Origin: Flagellimonas pacifica
GTDB taxonomy: Bacteria; Bacteroidota; Bacteroidia; Flavobacteriales; Flavobacteriaceae
DNA length: 64,000 nt
Direction of reading: 5' to 3'
Assembly (NCBI RefSeq): GCF_900215465.1
Contig: NZ_OBEH01000007.1
Coordinates: 1 to 64,000 of the forward strand
Part shown: one piece after another, positions 1 to 8,810 of the stretch
Layout of the letters: every line of letters starts with the position of its first letter
Numbering within the stretch: position 1 is the stretch's first letter
The notes under the pieces: model-generated
Databases searched by the model: none
Seen by the model: the letters and a program-made list of their open reading frames with translations, nothing else
What the model was told of the DNA's origin: nothing
Translations under genes and position numbers: made by a program

Positions 1-900
1 TTGCACGGCCTCCCTTGTGTTCTTCGGAAAATCAGCATCCGCCCTGAGCTGCCATATCGTCTCTTGGGAACCCTTGAGGAACACTTGGTCCAGATCCAGC
101 TCCAACTGGAAAGCATCGATAAGTTCGGTGGCCAAGGATGCCGCCATTTCCCAGTTTTCCACATACAGGTACATCCTGGCCAAAAGGGCCTTGGCCACGA
201 ATGCATCGGGCAATGTCCGAGCAGGGGAAGCAACATCAATCCCTTCCAACAGCACAACGGACTCCTTAACGTCTGCTATGATATTTTCATATACCTCTGA
301 CTGGGGCATTCGGGATACCGTATTGTTCTCTCGGTAATCCGTTGTTTTGATATAGGGAACATCCCCATAAAGGGACACCAACAAACTATGGACATACGCC
401 CTGACAAACAGGGCCTGCCCCTTGAACACCTTCTTTTCATCAGGGGTCAATCCATCTGAAGTTTCCACTCCCTTCACAATGTCATTGGCCCCATAAATAA
501 GGTGGTAGGCCTGCCTCCACCAATCCAAGATGACCGTGTTGGCCGATAGCACACTATGCTGGAACAATTGGGCATAATCCGCATTGAACCCATAATAATC
601 CAGCTCATCACCATACATCCCCAACACAGGGGTCAGGCCATACGTACCGGAGACCATGCCCCCTTCCCGCATATCATAATACAGGTTCGCCAAGGCGGAC
701 TCCACGGTGGCGGGATCATCGAACACCGTTTTGGATATCAGTATGTTCTTGGGGGGTTCCACCTCAACAAAATCCGAGCACCCCATCAATAGAAGCACCA
801 CCACTAAAAGCATGGGATGATTGCCCAATGGACCACATCTTAAAATTGGGGCCAAAAAGGCCGGTTTTCGATTTGTACTGTTCTTTACTTTTTTCATCAT
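1..900 (-). CDS. SusD/RagB-like outer-membrane lipoprotein, C-terminus cut by window edge
   Basis: Reading the minus strand from 900 gives an open frame that runs off the window at base 1. An upstream ATG pair lies at 900-895. A better start is the ATG at 813, which gives MLLVVVLLLMGC, a compact lipoprotein signal with the Cys acylation site after LLMG; the start is therefore uncertain between 900 and 813. The mature part shows typical SusD features: an acidic start after the Cys, TPR-like helical segments (for example VRAYVHSLLVSLYGDVPY) and an ALLARMYLYVENWE segment. SusD proteins are surface glycan-binding lids that sit on a SusC channel. The gene follows the SusC gene by about 14 bp (from start 900), on the same strand, so the two form one operon. 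Its substrate cannot be inferred, because no enzyme of this locus is in the window. Confidence 0.9.
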   Translation of the reverse strand, partial: MMKKVKNSTNRKPAFLAPILRCGPLGNHPMLLVVVLLLMGCSDFVEVEPPKNILISKTVFDDPATVESALANLYYDMREGGMVSGTYGLTPVLGMYGDELDYYGFNADYAQLFQHSVLSANTVILDWWRQAYHLIYGANDIVKGVETSDGLTPDEKKVFKGQALFVRAYVHSLLVSLYGDVPYIKTTDYRENNTVSRMPQSEVYENIIADVKESVVLLEGIDVASPARTLPDAFVAKALLARMYLYVENWEMAASLATELIDAFQLELDLDQVFLKGSQETIWQLRADADFPKNTREAVQ

Positions 901-913
901 TTTTTTATTTGGA

Positions 914-3900
914 TTAAAAACTGATCTGGAGGCCCAAAGTGAGCTGTCTCAAAGGGGGCAAACGGGTATTGTTGGGCCGTTCGGGATCCGGCCCGGTATA
1001 ATCTGTCAAGGTCCAAAGGTTCTGCCCCTGCAGGTATACATTGACATCCGGTCCATTATCAAACGTGGGGACCTTATAATTGAGGGAAACGTTCCTGAGC
1101 CGGATAAAGGAGGCATCCGAAACGGCCGCATTGCTCCTTTGTTGGTACGTACCTTGGTCCTCGACCGGGGTAAACCCACTGGAAGCCCTTTGGATGGGGT
1201 TCTCGTCTCCGGGCTCCCGCCATCGGTCGAACAGTTCCACCGGGACATTGCCCTTGAACCCCGGGGTTGCGGCAAACCGCAGGGTGTTGTAGGCCTTTTG
1301 TTTTTTGAACTGGAAAAAGACATCCAAGGTCAGATTCCCCAAGCTCACGGAATTGCCCAGACCTCCATAAAATTTGGGCGCAAGGTCCTCTACCCATTCC
1401 AGATCTCCAGAACTACTGATATCCCCGTTCCCATCATAGTCCTCGAACTGATAGATGCCAGTCTCCGGATCCACGCCCAAGGTGTGGTACAGCTTGACGA
1501 TGGTCAGGGGTTGCCCAATGATGTAACGGTTGGAAAAGGTGGAGGATTCCAGTCCATCAAAGGCCACCAGTTTGTTCTTGGGCACGGTAAGGTTAAAGTT
1601 TGTGGCCCACTGGAATCCCTTTGACCGCACATTGTCCGAACGCAGGTCCACCTCCAGACCGGAGTTCTCCACAACGGCATCAAAATTTCCGGTCAGTTCC
1701 GAGAACCCTGTGGTGGCCGCCAAGGGAATGCCCACAAGTTGGTTGGAAGATCGGTTCCTGTACCATGAGGTATTGATCAGCAATCGGTCGTTGAAAAACC
1801 CCAATTCCAGGGCAGCTTCCAGCTTTCGGTTGGACTCCCAACCAAACTGGGGGTTAAAAATGCCCGTGGGTTCCAAGATCGTGGTGCCATCATATTCGTC
1901 ACCGGAAACCGTGTACGTATCCAGAAACCGATAGTCCCCAATGTTGTCACTGCCCGTGGTACCGTAACTGGCCCGTAGTTTCCCAAAGCTCAAAAAGGAA
2001 CCTTCCCCAAAAATGGGCTCTTCTGAAAAGAGCCATGCCAGCCCAACGGCCCCGAAATTCCCGAACTGTTTCCCGGGACCAAAGCGTGAAGATCCGTCCC
2101 TACGACCTGTCAGGTTCAGGATGTACCTGCCCGACAGGTTCAGATTGATACGCCCAAAGACGGCACTGTACCTATACTCCCCATCCACATCGGAAATGAT
2201 CTCCAAAGTTTCGGCAGCGGCAAGGTTATGGATCAATCCGTTATTTGGAAACCCCCTTCCCCTGACCACTGTTTGTTGCGTGGTTTCCTGCTGGAAAGAA
2301 GTTCCCAACAGCACATCTAGGGAAAACTTGTTCCATCTCTTCTTCCAGTTCAATTGTGGCTCAACGATCCACGAATTCCTTTGGGAGGCATTGGTGGTCA
2401 GGTTGGAATAGTTCTGGGGCGTAAGGCCAAAACTGGGATTTCTGGCCGAGCTTGGCATGGCACGATGGGTATCCAATCGGTAATTGGTAAAGCCCATACT
2501 GGATCTCAGTTCCAAGTTCGGCCTGACCTTGTACGAGACAAGGGCATTTGATATCAGGGTATTGGACACAGCTCCAAATTTCTCCTCCAATGCGGCATAG
2601 GGGTTGTCCCACGAATTGTTTTCCCAGTTCAGATTGCCTTCTTCGTCATAGGGTGCCGGGGCATTGGGTTCCAGGGAATAGGCCTTGCCGGTAAAGTCCG
2701 CTCCCGGCAACTTATTGTCCTCATGGGCATAACTGGTGGAAAAGTTGACCTTGAACCTACCGTTAGTGGACCGGTGGCCAATATTGCTATGGATGTTGGC
2801 CTTCCCATACTTGGCATCCCCGGGAAACACCGTGGTCTCCTTTTGATAGGACCCACTGACCAAAAACCGGGTCTGCCCGCTTCCACCTGAAACCGAGAGT
2901 TGGGCATTGTTCCGATAGGCAGTCCCGCCGATAAGCTCTTCCTGCCAATCGGTATAATGATCATTGTCCCAAGACTTGATATCGGGCCAGAAAAAATCAA
3001 GCGCGGGATTCTCCAACAGGTCTGCAAGTCCGTCATTGGCAATCCCCTCCCTACGGATCTCCAAATATTGCTGGGTATTCATCAGGTCCAAAAAGTGGGA
3101 CACCTTGCCCAAGGAAGTGCTCAAATGGGCATCGAAGCGTGTCTTGCCCGACCTGCCCTTTTTGGTGGTGATCAGCACCACCCCATTGGCCGCCCGGGAG
3201 CCATAGATGGCCGTGGCATCGGCATCCTTCAACACCTCAATACTTGCTATATCGTTGGGATTGATTGCGTTTAGCGGACTGATACCCGCCCCGATGATCT
3301 CACTGGACACCCTCGAAGCTGCCAAGGACTGGGAACCAAAGGGAACCCCGTCCACAATGAACAAGGGATCCGAAACCCCATTGATAAAGTTCCTTCCACG
3401 GATCTCAATCTCGAAACCGCCTCCGGGAACACCCGTGGTCTGCACAATGTTCACTCCGGACAAATGCCCCTGCATGGCCGCCAAGGGATTGCCCACGGGC
3501 TGTTTTTCCATGGTCTTGGCCTTGATGGTGGCAATGTTCCCTGTACGTTCCTTTTCCGAAACGGTATAATAGCCTGCATTGAGCACCACTTCATCTAATT
3601 GGGTCACATCCTCTTCCAGTTGAACGTTTATTTGTTTTCGGCCAGAAATGGGAACGGTTTGGGTCTTATAGCCCAAGGCTGAAAAAATAAGGTTGTCATC
3701 GGTACTGGCCTGAATACGGAAAGAACCATCGAAATCGGTAATGGCCCCCCGCTTCGATGATGCCACTTGAACGGTCACCCCCATTAGAGGTTCTCCCCCC
3801 GTATCAGTAACAACACCCATAATCGCGTATTGAAACGTTCCATGGCGGAGCATGACGGCATCCTTAGTTGGAGGACTTGCCAAAACCATTTTGGTGAGCC

Positions 3901-3970
3901 AAGGTGAAAACAATAGATAAAAAACTAAGTACAGGGATATCCTGTATGTACAAATCGGTAATTTCTTCAT
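914..3970 (-). CDS. SusC/RagA-family TonB-dependent outer-membrane transporter
   Basis: About 1018 residues from the ATG at 3970. An ATG at 4030 would add 20 residues in front of an obvious signal peptide (MKKLPICTYRISLYLVFYLL), so 3970 is preferred. After the signal come a carboxypeptidase-regulatory-like domain (GVVTDTGGEPLMGVTV, then TDFDGSFRI), a TonB-box/plug segment, the SusC signature DADATAIYGSRAANGVVLI, and a long beta-barrel ending in an aromatic C-terminus (LGLQISF). The family imports oligosaccharides across the outer membrane with energy from TonB and a SusD partner, here the downstream lipoprotein. Base composition is clearly richer in G+C than the second SusC gene at 24.6 kb, so the two pairs probably have different histories. 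Substrate unknown. Confidence 0.95.
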   Translation of the reverse strand: MKKLPICTYRISLYLVFYLLFSPWLTKMVLASPPTKDAVMLRHGTFQYAIMGVVTDTGGEPLMGVTVQVASSKRGAITDFDGSFRIQASTDDNLIFSALGYKTQTVPISGRKQINVQLEEDVTQLDEVVLNAGYYTVSEKERTGNIATIKAKTMEKQPVGNPLAAMQGHLSGVNIVQTTGVPGGGFEIEIRGRNFINGVSDPLFIVDGVPFGSQSLAASRVSSEIIGAGISPLNAINPNDIASIEVLKDADATAIYGSRAANGVVLITTKKGRSGKTRFDAHLSTSLGKVSHFLDLMNTQQYLEIRREGIANDGLADLLENPALDFFWPDIKSWDNDHYTDWQEELIGGTAYRNNAQLSVSGGSGQTRFLVSGSYQKETTVFPGDAKYGKANIHSNIGHRSTNGRFKVNFSTSYAHEDNKLPGADFTGKAYSLEPNAPAPYDEEGNLNWENNSWDNPYAALEEKFGAVSNTLISNALVSYKVRPNLELRSSMGFTNYRLDTHRAMPSSARNPSFGLTPQNYSNLTTNASQRNSWIVEPQLNWKKRWNKFSLDVLLGTSFQQETTQQTVVRGRGFPNNGLIHNLAAAETLEIISDVDGEYRYSAVFGRINLNLSGRYILNLTGRRDGSSRFGPGKQFGNFGAVGLAWLFSEEPIFGEGSFLSFGKLRASYGTTGSDNIGDYRFLDTYTVSGDEYDGTTILEPTGIFNPQFGWESNRKLEAALELGFFNDRLLINTSWYRNRSSNQLVGIPLAATTGFSELTGNFDAVVENSGLEVDLRSDNVRSKGFQWATNFNLTVPKNKLVAFDGLESSTFSNRYIIGQPLTIVKLYHTLGVDPETGIYQFEDYDGNGDISSSGDLEWVEDLAPKFYGGLGNSVSLGNLTLDVFFQFKKQKAYNTLRFAATPGFKGNVPVELFDRWREPGDENPIQRASSGFTPVEDQGTYQQRSNAAVSDASFIRLRNVSLNYKVPTFDNGPDVNVYLQGQNLWTLTDYTGPDPERPNNTRLPPLRQLTLGLQISF

Positions 3971-4030
3971 AACTTTAAAAGGTTTGATTATTCTTTGTAA
4001 TTGATCGGACTGCCCTCCATGTACCTGCAA

Positions 4031-4700
4031 GTGTTTGGAGGGTTTTGTGTGTTCCCTAAGCCAAATGGCCTAGGGCATGGGTCTGGACAAAGGCCATCCT
4101 GTCCAAGGTTTTTACCCCTTGGAAATAGGATTCCTAAAAAGTTTGTGGCTATGGTTTTGTGCAAGGGCCGGTTGCCCAAAAATGGAGTTCGTCAGTTATG
4201 GGACAAAAGGATATCGTAAACCGGAAAAGTGTAACGTGTATCCCATAACTATAGCCAAGGGTAAATTAAATGGGGTTCTTGGGCTTTTTCTTAAAGAGGA
4301 TATCGAACACCGTGAATGATGCTCCAAAAATGGAACAGACCCGTGATACCACTATTAGAAAATAAAACCCAAAGTTTCCCATAACCCTGTTGGTTGGGCG
4401 ATGCCCCGAAAAAGACAAAAAGAAACAAACGCTAAGAAAAAGTTGGGCATGGAACTCAACTTATCGCCTTTGAGGTACTGGTATACCCGTACACGAATAA
4501 GAGAGCCCACGCCCGGGTCGTGAGCCAATCTGCTTATCCTCTCGTGTACTTAAAAATTACCAGTTTTCAAAAGCGAGATTCCAAGCGATAGCTTCAAATA
4601 TTGTTTAAACGAAGAATCGCAAAAATAAACAACCTATCATCAAACCTACATGGTATGACATTAGAATAGTTCATAGCGAAAATAGCAAAATCATGAGTTT
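4031..4700. other. Intergenic region upstream of the first SusC gene, with one long-range inverted repeat
   Basis: About 670 bp without a convincing gene. Short open frames here have no recognisable domain and overlap each other on both strands. The clearest structure is an inverted repeat, gtacacga at 4489-4496 and tcgtgtac at 4542-4549, with additional near-matching bases inside (ataag against cttat). It sits in a locally GC-rich stretch just before composition turns strongly AT-rich. It could be part of a recombination or regulatory site at the border of the next accessory block; the sequence alone does not decide. Confidence 0.4.
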
Positions 4701-4718
4701 GTTACAAGTTCTTGTAAC
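4701..4718. promoter_or_regulatory. Perfect palindromic operator candidate in front of the XRE gene
   Basis: gttacaag-tt-cttgtaac is an 8-bp perfect inverted repeat with a 2-bp centre, ending 20 bp before the probable start of the XRE-family gene. XRE regulators usually bind such dyads over their own promoter, so autoregulation of the gene at 4739 is the simplest reading. The link to that regulator is inferred from position. Confidence 0.6.
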
Positions 4719-4738
4719 ATAAAATCAAAAAAATATGA

Positions 4739-5002
4739 TTGATTTTGTATAAATGCCCTTTGTTGTTGAAGAAATTAGATTCCAAAAGACAAATTCTATT
4801 CGGCAAAAATTTGCTGCGCATAAGGAATGAAAAAGGCCTATCTCAGGATGAAGTTGCCGCAAGGTGTCGCGTGACCAAAGGAAGCCTTAGTGTAATAGAA
4901 AATGGGGGCAGAAATTTCTCTTTTACCACACTTTTAGCTTTAGCCAAAGCCCTTGAGGTTCAGCCTAAAGAATTACTCGACCTTGATTTTGATTTGAATT
5001 AA
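4739..5002 (+). CDS. XRE-family helix-turn-helix regulator
   Basis: 87 residues, essentially one HTH_3/Cro-C1 domain: FGKNLLRIRNEKGLSQDEV, then CRVTKGSLSVIENGGRNFS, then LLALAKALEVQPKELLDLD. The frame is closed upstream by a TGA at 4736-4738 and contains no ATG before the domain, so translation must begin at a TTG (4739 is the first) or another non-ATG codon. It is the first gene of an AT-rich accessory block and follows a perfect 18-bp dyad. The likely role is controlling its own expression and possibly the downstream cyclase-like operon (189 bp away). Weak non-ATG initiation would keep the repressor level low. Confidence 0.85.
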   Translation: MILYKCPLLLKKLDSKRQILFGKNLLRIRNEKGLSQDEVAARCRVTKGSLSVIENGGRNFSFTTLLALAKALEVQPKELLDLDFDLN

Positions 5003-5191
5003 GAACAAAATTAATTTGTCTTACTATATTTTTTTGAAAATTCTTACATTTAACGCTTGTTCCCCTCAAGATTTTAATGAGCGACCGCTATGATTAGGAC
5101 ATAATATCAAAATTATGTATAGCCTTTTTTACCATGAGTATAAAAGGAAGTGCTTTCAGCGTACAACTAGTTGACAGTTATTTGAAAAAAA

Positions 5192-5962
5192 ATGGAAACA
5201 TACATAGCTTTTTTTGACATTTTAGGTTTTAAACAGATAGTTTATAACAATGACTTTATCGAGTTAAGTCGGTTATTCGATCATTTGCTTAGGGATTCTC
5301 AAACTGCCGTGAGCGGAGAAAACTTTGTTCAGATGAATACTGGTGGAATTGTTCCGGATTTAACAAATCAAAAAGTAAATTGTCTTCACGTTTCAGACAG
5401 TGTAATATTCTGGACTAACAACTCAACCAAAGATGATTTTAAAGAATTAGTGAATGTCTGTTACTCATTCTATTGGCGTTCTCTACAAACGACTTTTCCC
5501 TTACGAGGTTGTTTAACTTTTGGTGAGATAGAATTGAGACCAATTACAATAAAAAGTGGGACAGGTAATTTTCATTCATACTCAATAATTGGAAAAGGAA
5601 TTGTTGATGCCTATTTAAAAGCTGAATCAATCGAATATGCCGGTTGTCTTCTTGACAGCAAGGCTATAAAAAAAGTGGACGACAAACTTATAAACGACTT
5701 GATTTATGACCAAAAAATATGTATGTACAAAGTTCCTTTTAAAAATGGGCAAAACTACGAACATGTATTTCGACCAATAAAAGGAAACCATAATGATGTG
5801 TCATTTAGAAATACTGCAAATGGTATAAAGAGATTATTTACCCATGCTTCAAAAATGGAATATGAAAAGCTGCCTGAAAGGGTTTTGGCCAAACTCAACA
5901 ATACTATTGACTTTGCCAATTATTTCAGAGAAACTGAAATAATCGAAATGGACCTCAAATAA
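5192..5962 (+). CDS. Class III nucleotidyl-cyclase-like protein (candidate signalling cyclase)
   Basis: 256 residues. Features of the class III adenylate/guanylate cyclase fold are visible. FFDILGF at residues 7-13 carries the first metal-binding Asp (D9). VSDSVIF at 67-73 carries the second (D69). PLRGCLTFGE follows at 103-112, and GKGIVDAYLKAE at 134-145 occupies the position of the VNxAxRLE segment of classical cyclases, but with Asp and Lys where Asn and Arg normally stabilise the transition state. The substrate may therefore not be ATP or GTP. Proteins with this YIAFFDILGFK-type start resemble the cyclases of Pycsar anti-phage systems (cCMP/cUMP); this is a family-level resemblance from memory, not a search result. 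It is followed after 14 bp by a small unknown gene and, two genes on, by a three-helix membrane protein. Confidence 0.55.
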   Translation: METYIAFFDILGFKQIVYNNDFIELSRLFDHLLRDSQTAVSGENFVQMNTGGIVPDLTNQKVNCLHVSDSVIFWTNNSTKDDFKELVNVCYSFYWRSLQTTFPLRGCLTFGEIELRPITIKSGTGNFHSYSIIGKGIVDAYLKAESIEYAGCLLDSKAIKKVDDKLINDLIYDQKICMYKVPFKNGQNYEHVFRPIKGNHNDVSFRNTANGIKRLFTHASKMEYEKLPERVLAKLNNTIDFANYFRETEIIEMDLK

Positions 5963-5976
5963 TTAAACCAAACCAT

Positions 5977-6375
5977 ATGCTAAATGAAATACTAACTGGA
6001 TTAACTAAAATTTTAGGACCAATTGCTACACTGTCTAAAGACAGGCGTGAATTAAAAGATTCTGCATTAAGAGCAATTTCTAATGCGTTGGACGAAACCT
6101 ATCTTTATTACAGAGATTTAGAGAAAGGAAGTGCAAGAAATCCTGACCGAGAATTTTTGCTGGTAAAATATTGGTCAGCAGCTGCTATACCTATCAGACA
6201 TTTTGACCAAAACCTATCAACAATTTGCGATATAAAATCTGAATACTGGACAAATCCAGACAACTATTCGGATGAAAATATTGTTAATATGGGAATTAGA
6301 TTAGATGATGTTCGACAAGCATATCGACAACTTTTAAAACCAAGTTTTTCGGTAATCGGCAGAAAACGAAAATAA
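5977..6375 (+). CDS. Conserved-looking small soluble protein of unknown function
   Basis: 132 residues, no signal peptide and no membrane segment. It is mostly predicted helix with a charged, aromatic core: KDRRELKDSALRAISNALDE, YLYYRDLEKG, LVKYWSAAAIPIRH, then a KSEYWTNPDNY segment. The very basic C-terminus is GRKRK. The gene starts 14 bp after the cyclase-like gene, which indicates co-transcription. I do not recognise a named family. It could be an accessory subunit of the neighbouring cyclase or an independent toxin/antitoxin-type protein; nothing in the sequence decides. Confidence 0.7.
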   Translation: MLNEILTGLTKILGPIATLSKDRRELKDSALRAISNALDETYLYYRDLEKGSARNPDREFLLVKYWSAAAIPIRHFDQNLSTICDIKSEYWTNPDNYSDENIVNMGIRLDDVRQAYRQLLKPSFSVIGRKRK

Positions 6376-6407
6376 AATTAGGATTCATAATTAAATCAAA
6401 AAATAAA

Positions 6408-6713
6408 ATGAACGAACAAATACTGCGGGAATTAAGAAATCACTCGAATTCGGTTTTTAATCGCTTAAACATTGAATTGTCAGAAGTTTTAAAAAGAAAC
6501 TTCAACGAGTTATTGGAAGATTCTGTTAATCGGATGGAACGTGAAAGAAGAACTTCAAGTTCCGATATCGAAACAGCTAAAAGTGCATATACCACTTTTA
6601 TTAATCAGATGTATTCTCACCGAGAAAAAAGAATTGGGCAAAAAGATATTGTACGTTACCAATCTTTGACCGAATCAAAAAGCAGTCTTTGCCCTCTATG
6701 GCCAATTTGTTAA
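6408..6713 (+). CDS. Small helical, coiled-coil-like protein of unknown function
   Basis: 101 residues. The N-terminal 70 residues are strongly helical and charged (LRELRNHSNSVFNRLNIELS, LLEDSVNRMERERRTSSSD). The last dozen residues (SSLCPLWPIC) look unusual for this protein and end one base before the next ATG at 6715, so the true C-terminus may have been altered. No membrane segment. Same operon as the cyclase-like gene (32 bp after the previous stop). Function unknown. Confidence 0.6.
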   Translation: MNEQILRELRNHSNSVFNRLNIELSEVLKRNFNELLEDSVNRMERERRTSSSDIETAKSAYTTFINQMYSHREKRIGQKDIVRYQSLTESKSSLCPLWPIC

Positions 6714-6714
6714 T

Positions 6715-7173
6715 ATGAGTGAAGATTTAAGAAAAAAAGCATTTGATTTTGCTTCCGCTACAGTTAAGCAATTAATAACGCTATCAACAGCTTTGATTGC
6801 TCTGTCAATAACCTTTCGAGGTAATTTTGAACAAGCTGGCAATGAAATTCTTTTACTTATCTGCTGGATATGTTTTTTTATATCTGTTCTTTTTGGAATA
6901 ATGACTTTAATGGCATTGACAGGTACTTTAGAAAAATGTACTGAAGAAGGTGAAAAAAAAGTTGATTTAAGCATTTATGGAGCAAATGTTAAAAGGCCTT
7001 CTGGTTTACAAATTCTTTTTTTTCTGTTGGGGCTTCTGTTTTTGGGAGTTTATGGTGGACAATCAATTTTTGGAGAAAAAAAAGAAACTGAATCGGAAGA
7101 AATAAAAATCATAAAAGAATCAACCTATAAATTTGTGAAACCAAATAGAAAAGACACCCTTGAAATAAAATAA
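6715..7173 (+). CDS. Small three-helix membrane protein, possible effector of the cyclase-like cassette
   Basis: 152 residues with three hydrophobic segments: about residues 19-36 (QLITLSTALIALSITF), 43-70 (ILLLICWICFFISVLFGIM) and 98-118 (LQILFFLLGLLFLGVYGG), followed by a highly charged cytoplasmic-type tail rich in Lys and Glu. It starts one base after the preceding stop, so it is tightly coupled. Membrane proteins with a few helices are common killing effectors in cyclic-nucleotide defence systems, which is why the pairing with the cyclase-like gene is interesting. No cyclic-nucleotide-binding domain is visible, so an effector role is inference from context only. Confidence 0.75.
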   Translation: MSEDLRKKAFDFASATVKQLITLSTALIALSITFRGNFEQAGNEILLLICWICFFISVLFGIMTLMALTGTLEKCTEEGEKKVDLSIYGANVKRPSGLQILFFLLGLLFLGVYGGQSIFGEKKETESEEIKIIKESTYKFVKPNRKDTLEIK

Positions 7174-7288
7174 CTGTTGCAAACAATAGCACTAATTAAA
7201 ACCCTTGGCGCAGTTTCCAAACTGAAGACTTCAACTTAAGCCCTGTAATTGATTATCTACATGATTCAGTTACCATAAATATTGAAAA

Positions 7289-7747
7289 ATGAATATTAAA
7301 TTGACCAAAGAACAATCCCAGATGGGTGATGATTTTCTTAGAAAACTGCTTTCTGATGGAACTTTGGAAAGGAATACGGTTTACGAATTTTTCAATGATA
7401 GGGATTTGGCAATTGTTGTTTGCAAAACTCTAGAACAAAAAGGAATTATCTCTTTAAGTGGCCCCACATACAATGACCCTTTTGTAATTGCTGTTCCTGA
7501 AGACGGTATTTCCACCTTCTTAAAAAACGGTGGGCTTTCCAAAATTGCTGCTGACCGGGAAAAACAAGATACTACAAAAGCAAAAGATGAGGAAATAAGA
7601 GACCTAACGGCTAAAAATCTTCGTTTACAAAACAGACAAATGAAGAGAGCGGTATTGTACTCTATAATTGGATTTATTGTTGGGGTCATTGCAACTAACT
7701 TAAAAGATATATTAATCTTTTTTAATGTAATAAAGTTTCCTGATTGA
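7289..7747 (+). CDS. Coiled-coil protein with one C-terminal membrane anchor
   Basis: 152 residues. The N-terminal half reads like a small winged-helix-like or mixed domain (LTKEQSQMGDDFLRKLLSDG, VCKTLEQKGIISLSG). A charged coiled-coil follows at about residues 90-120 (DREKQDTTKAKDEEIRDLTA), and a single hydrophobic helix at about 123-147 (VLYSIIGFIVGVIATNLKDI). It lies 115 bp after the three-helix membrane gene on the same strand and may be the last gene of that operon. Family not recognised. Confidence 0.7.
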   Translation: MNIKLTKEQSQMGDDFLRKLLSDGTLERNTVYEFFNDRDLAIVVCKTLEQKGIISLSGPTYNDPFVIAVPEDGISTFLKNGGLSKIAADREKQDTTKAKDEEIRDLTAKNLRLQNRQMKRAVLYSIIGFIVGVIATNLKDILIFFNVIKFPD

Positions 7748-7814
7748 AATCTCAGAAATAGTAAAATTTAATGGGTCCGTTCCAAAGTTGTTTTTTTGTT
7801 GAATTGAAACTTTA

Positions 7815-8600
7815 CTATTCAATAATTTTAGTGAAAAGTTGAGGACTTTCCGTAAGTGCAAGTTCCGAAGCAGAAATGGTCTCTCCTTCAAGAGTGATGC
7901 TCTGTCCAGAAACAGTTTTCCATAATTGATAGGATTTGGCAGTCCGATACATTTCATCATTTAAGGTTGATCCATATTTCACACAAACAAGAACAAGGAA
8001 CTGACCTGAAAAACCTTCATGTTCCTTTGCCTTTTCGAATAATTCCATGTTGGCATTGATATTCAACAAACCCTTTGCCAACTCATTAGGAAACAAAATC
8101 TGACCAAAACTCATTTTTAGCCACTCCTTGTCTTCTGGAATTTGGGAAATTTTCTGCAGTTCCTCTGCAATATCAGTTCCAGGCAATGGACTACCCTGAG
8201 GAACATTGTTCACAATGCTTCCCTTAGGATAAACCGAAATATTAAATGGTATCATCTGTGCATAAAATGACACCATGGTCCCGGGACTTTTTCCAATATT
8301 AGTCAAACTATATTCCAGTGGAAAATGCCATCCCTTTTCTGCAGTATAACTTAGTGGACCTCCAATATTTACCTCGTGCTTGATCCACGGACGTTGCTCC
8401 GCTATCATAATCTGCCTACTAATATCATTGCTTTCAACAGCAGCTTCAGCGGCGCTCAGGGCAGCCTCTGAAGCTCTAGTTGCTTGCCTATTGGATTGGA
8501 TGAACAAAAAGATCTGAATGGCAGAAATTATTGCCAATACAACGGTAAAAATTAATAACCCCAAAGTATAAAGCTCAGTCGGGTTTGTTGGTTTCCACAT
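7815..8600 (-). CDS. Membrane-anchored protein of unknown function
   Basis: About 261 residues from the ATG at 8600. An ATG at 8723 in the same frame would add 41 basic residues before the membrane helix; the shorter form starting MWKPTNPTELYTL is more natural. One N-terminal transmembrane helix (TLGLLIFTVVLAIISAIQIF) is followed by an Ala/Ser-rich helix (RASEAALSAAEAAVES) and a soluble beta-rich domain after AEQRPWIKHEV. Proteins with this helix plus AEQRPWI arrangement are widespread but uncharacterised. It is convergent with the preceding cassette (stop codons about 70 bp apart) and shares its AT-rich composition. Confidence 0.75.
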   Translation of the reverse strand: MWKPTNPTELYTLGLLIFTVVLAIISAIQIFLFIQSNRQATRASEAALSAAEAAVESNDISRQIMIAEQRPWIKHEVNIGGPLSYTAEKGWHFPLEYSLTNIGKSPGTMVSFYAQMIPFNISVYPKGSIVNNVPQGSPLPGTDIAEELQKISQIPEDKEWLKMSFGQILFPNELAKGLLNINANMELFEKAKEHEGFSGQFLVLVCVKYGSTLNDEMYRTAKSYQLWKTVSGQSITLEGETISASELALTESPQLFTKIIE

Positions 8601-8810
8601 ATTTGTTTTCTTTTTTCGTCCGTAGAGTAATCTTCTAACCAATTGTCCGTCTTGGTTATAATACAGGTTAAAATTTTGTAAAATTCTATTAACCCTAATT
8701 TTAGATACCTTTTTAGGAGTCATCTATTAATGTAAATTTTTGAAGCGTCTTAAATGTAAGATTTTTCGGAAACAATCCACAAAAAACCACACATTCGAAA
8801 TATTGTGGCC

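Noticed and set aside
821..1624. Plus-strand open frame of 267 codons
   Set aside because: It lies antisense within the SusC gene; it has no domain and the opposite strand gives a full family match.
4399..4413. 15-mer cgatgccccgaaaaa shared with 15744-15758 as a third copy of the non-coding element
   Set aside because: A single 15-base match is expected by chance in a window of this size and the flanks do not align.
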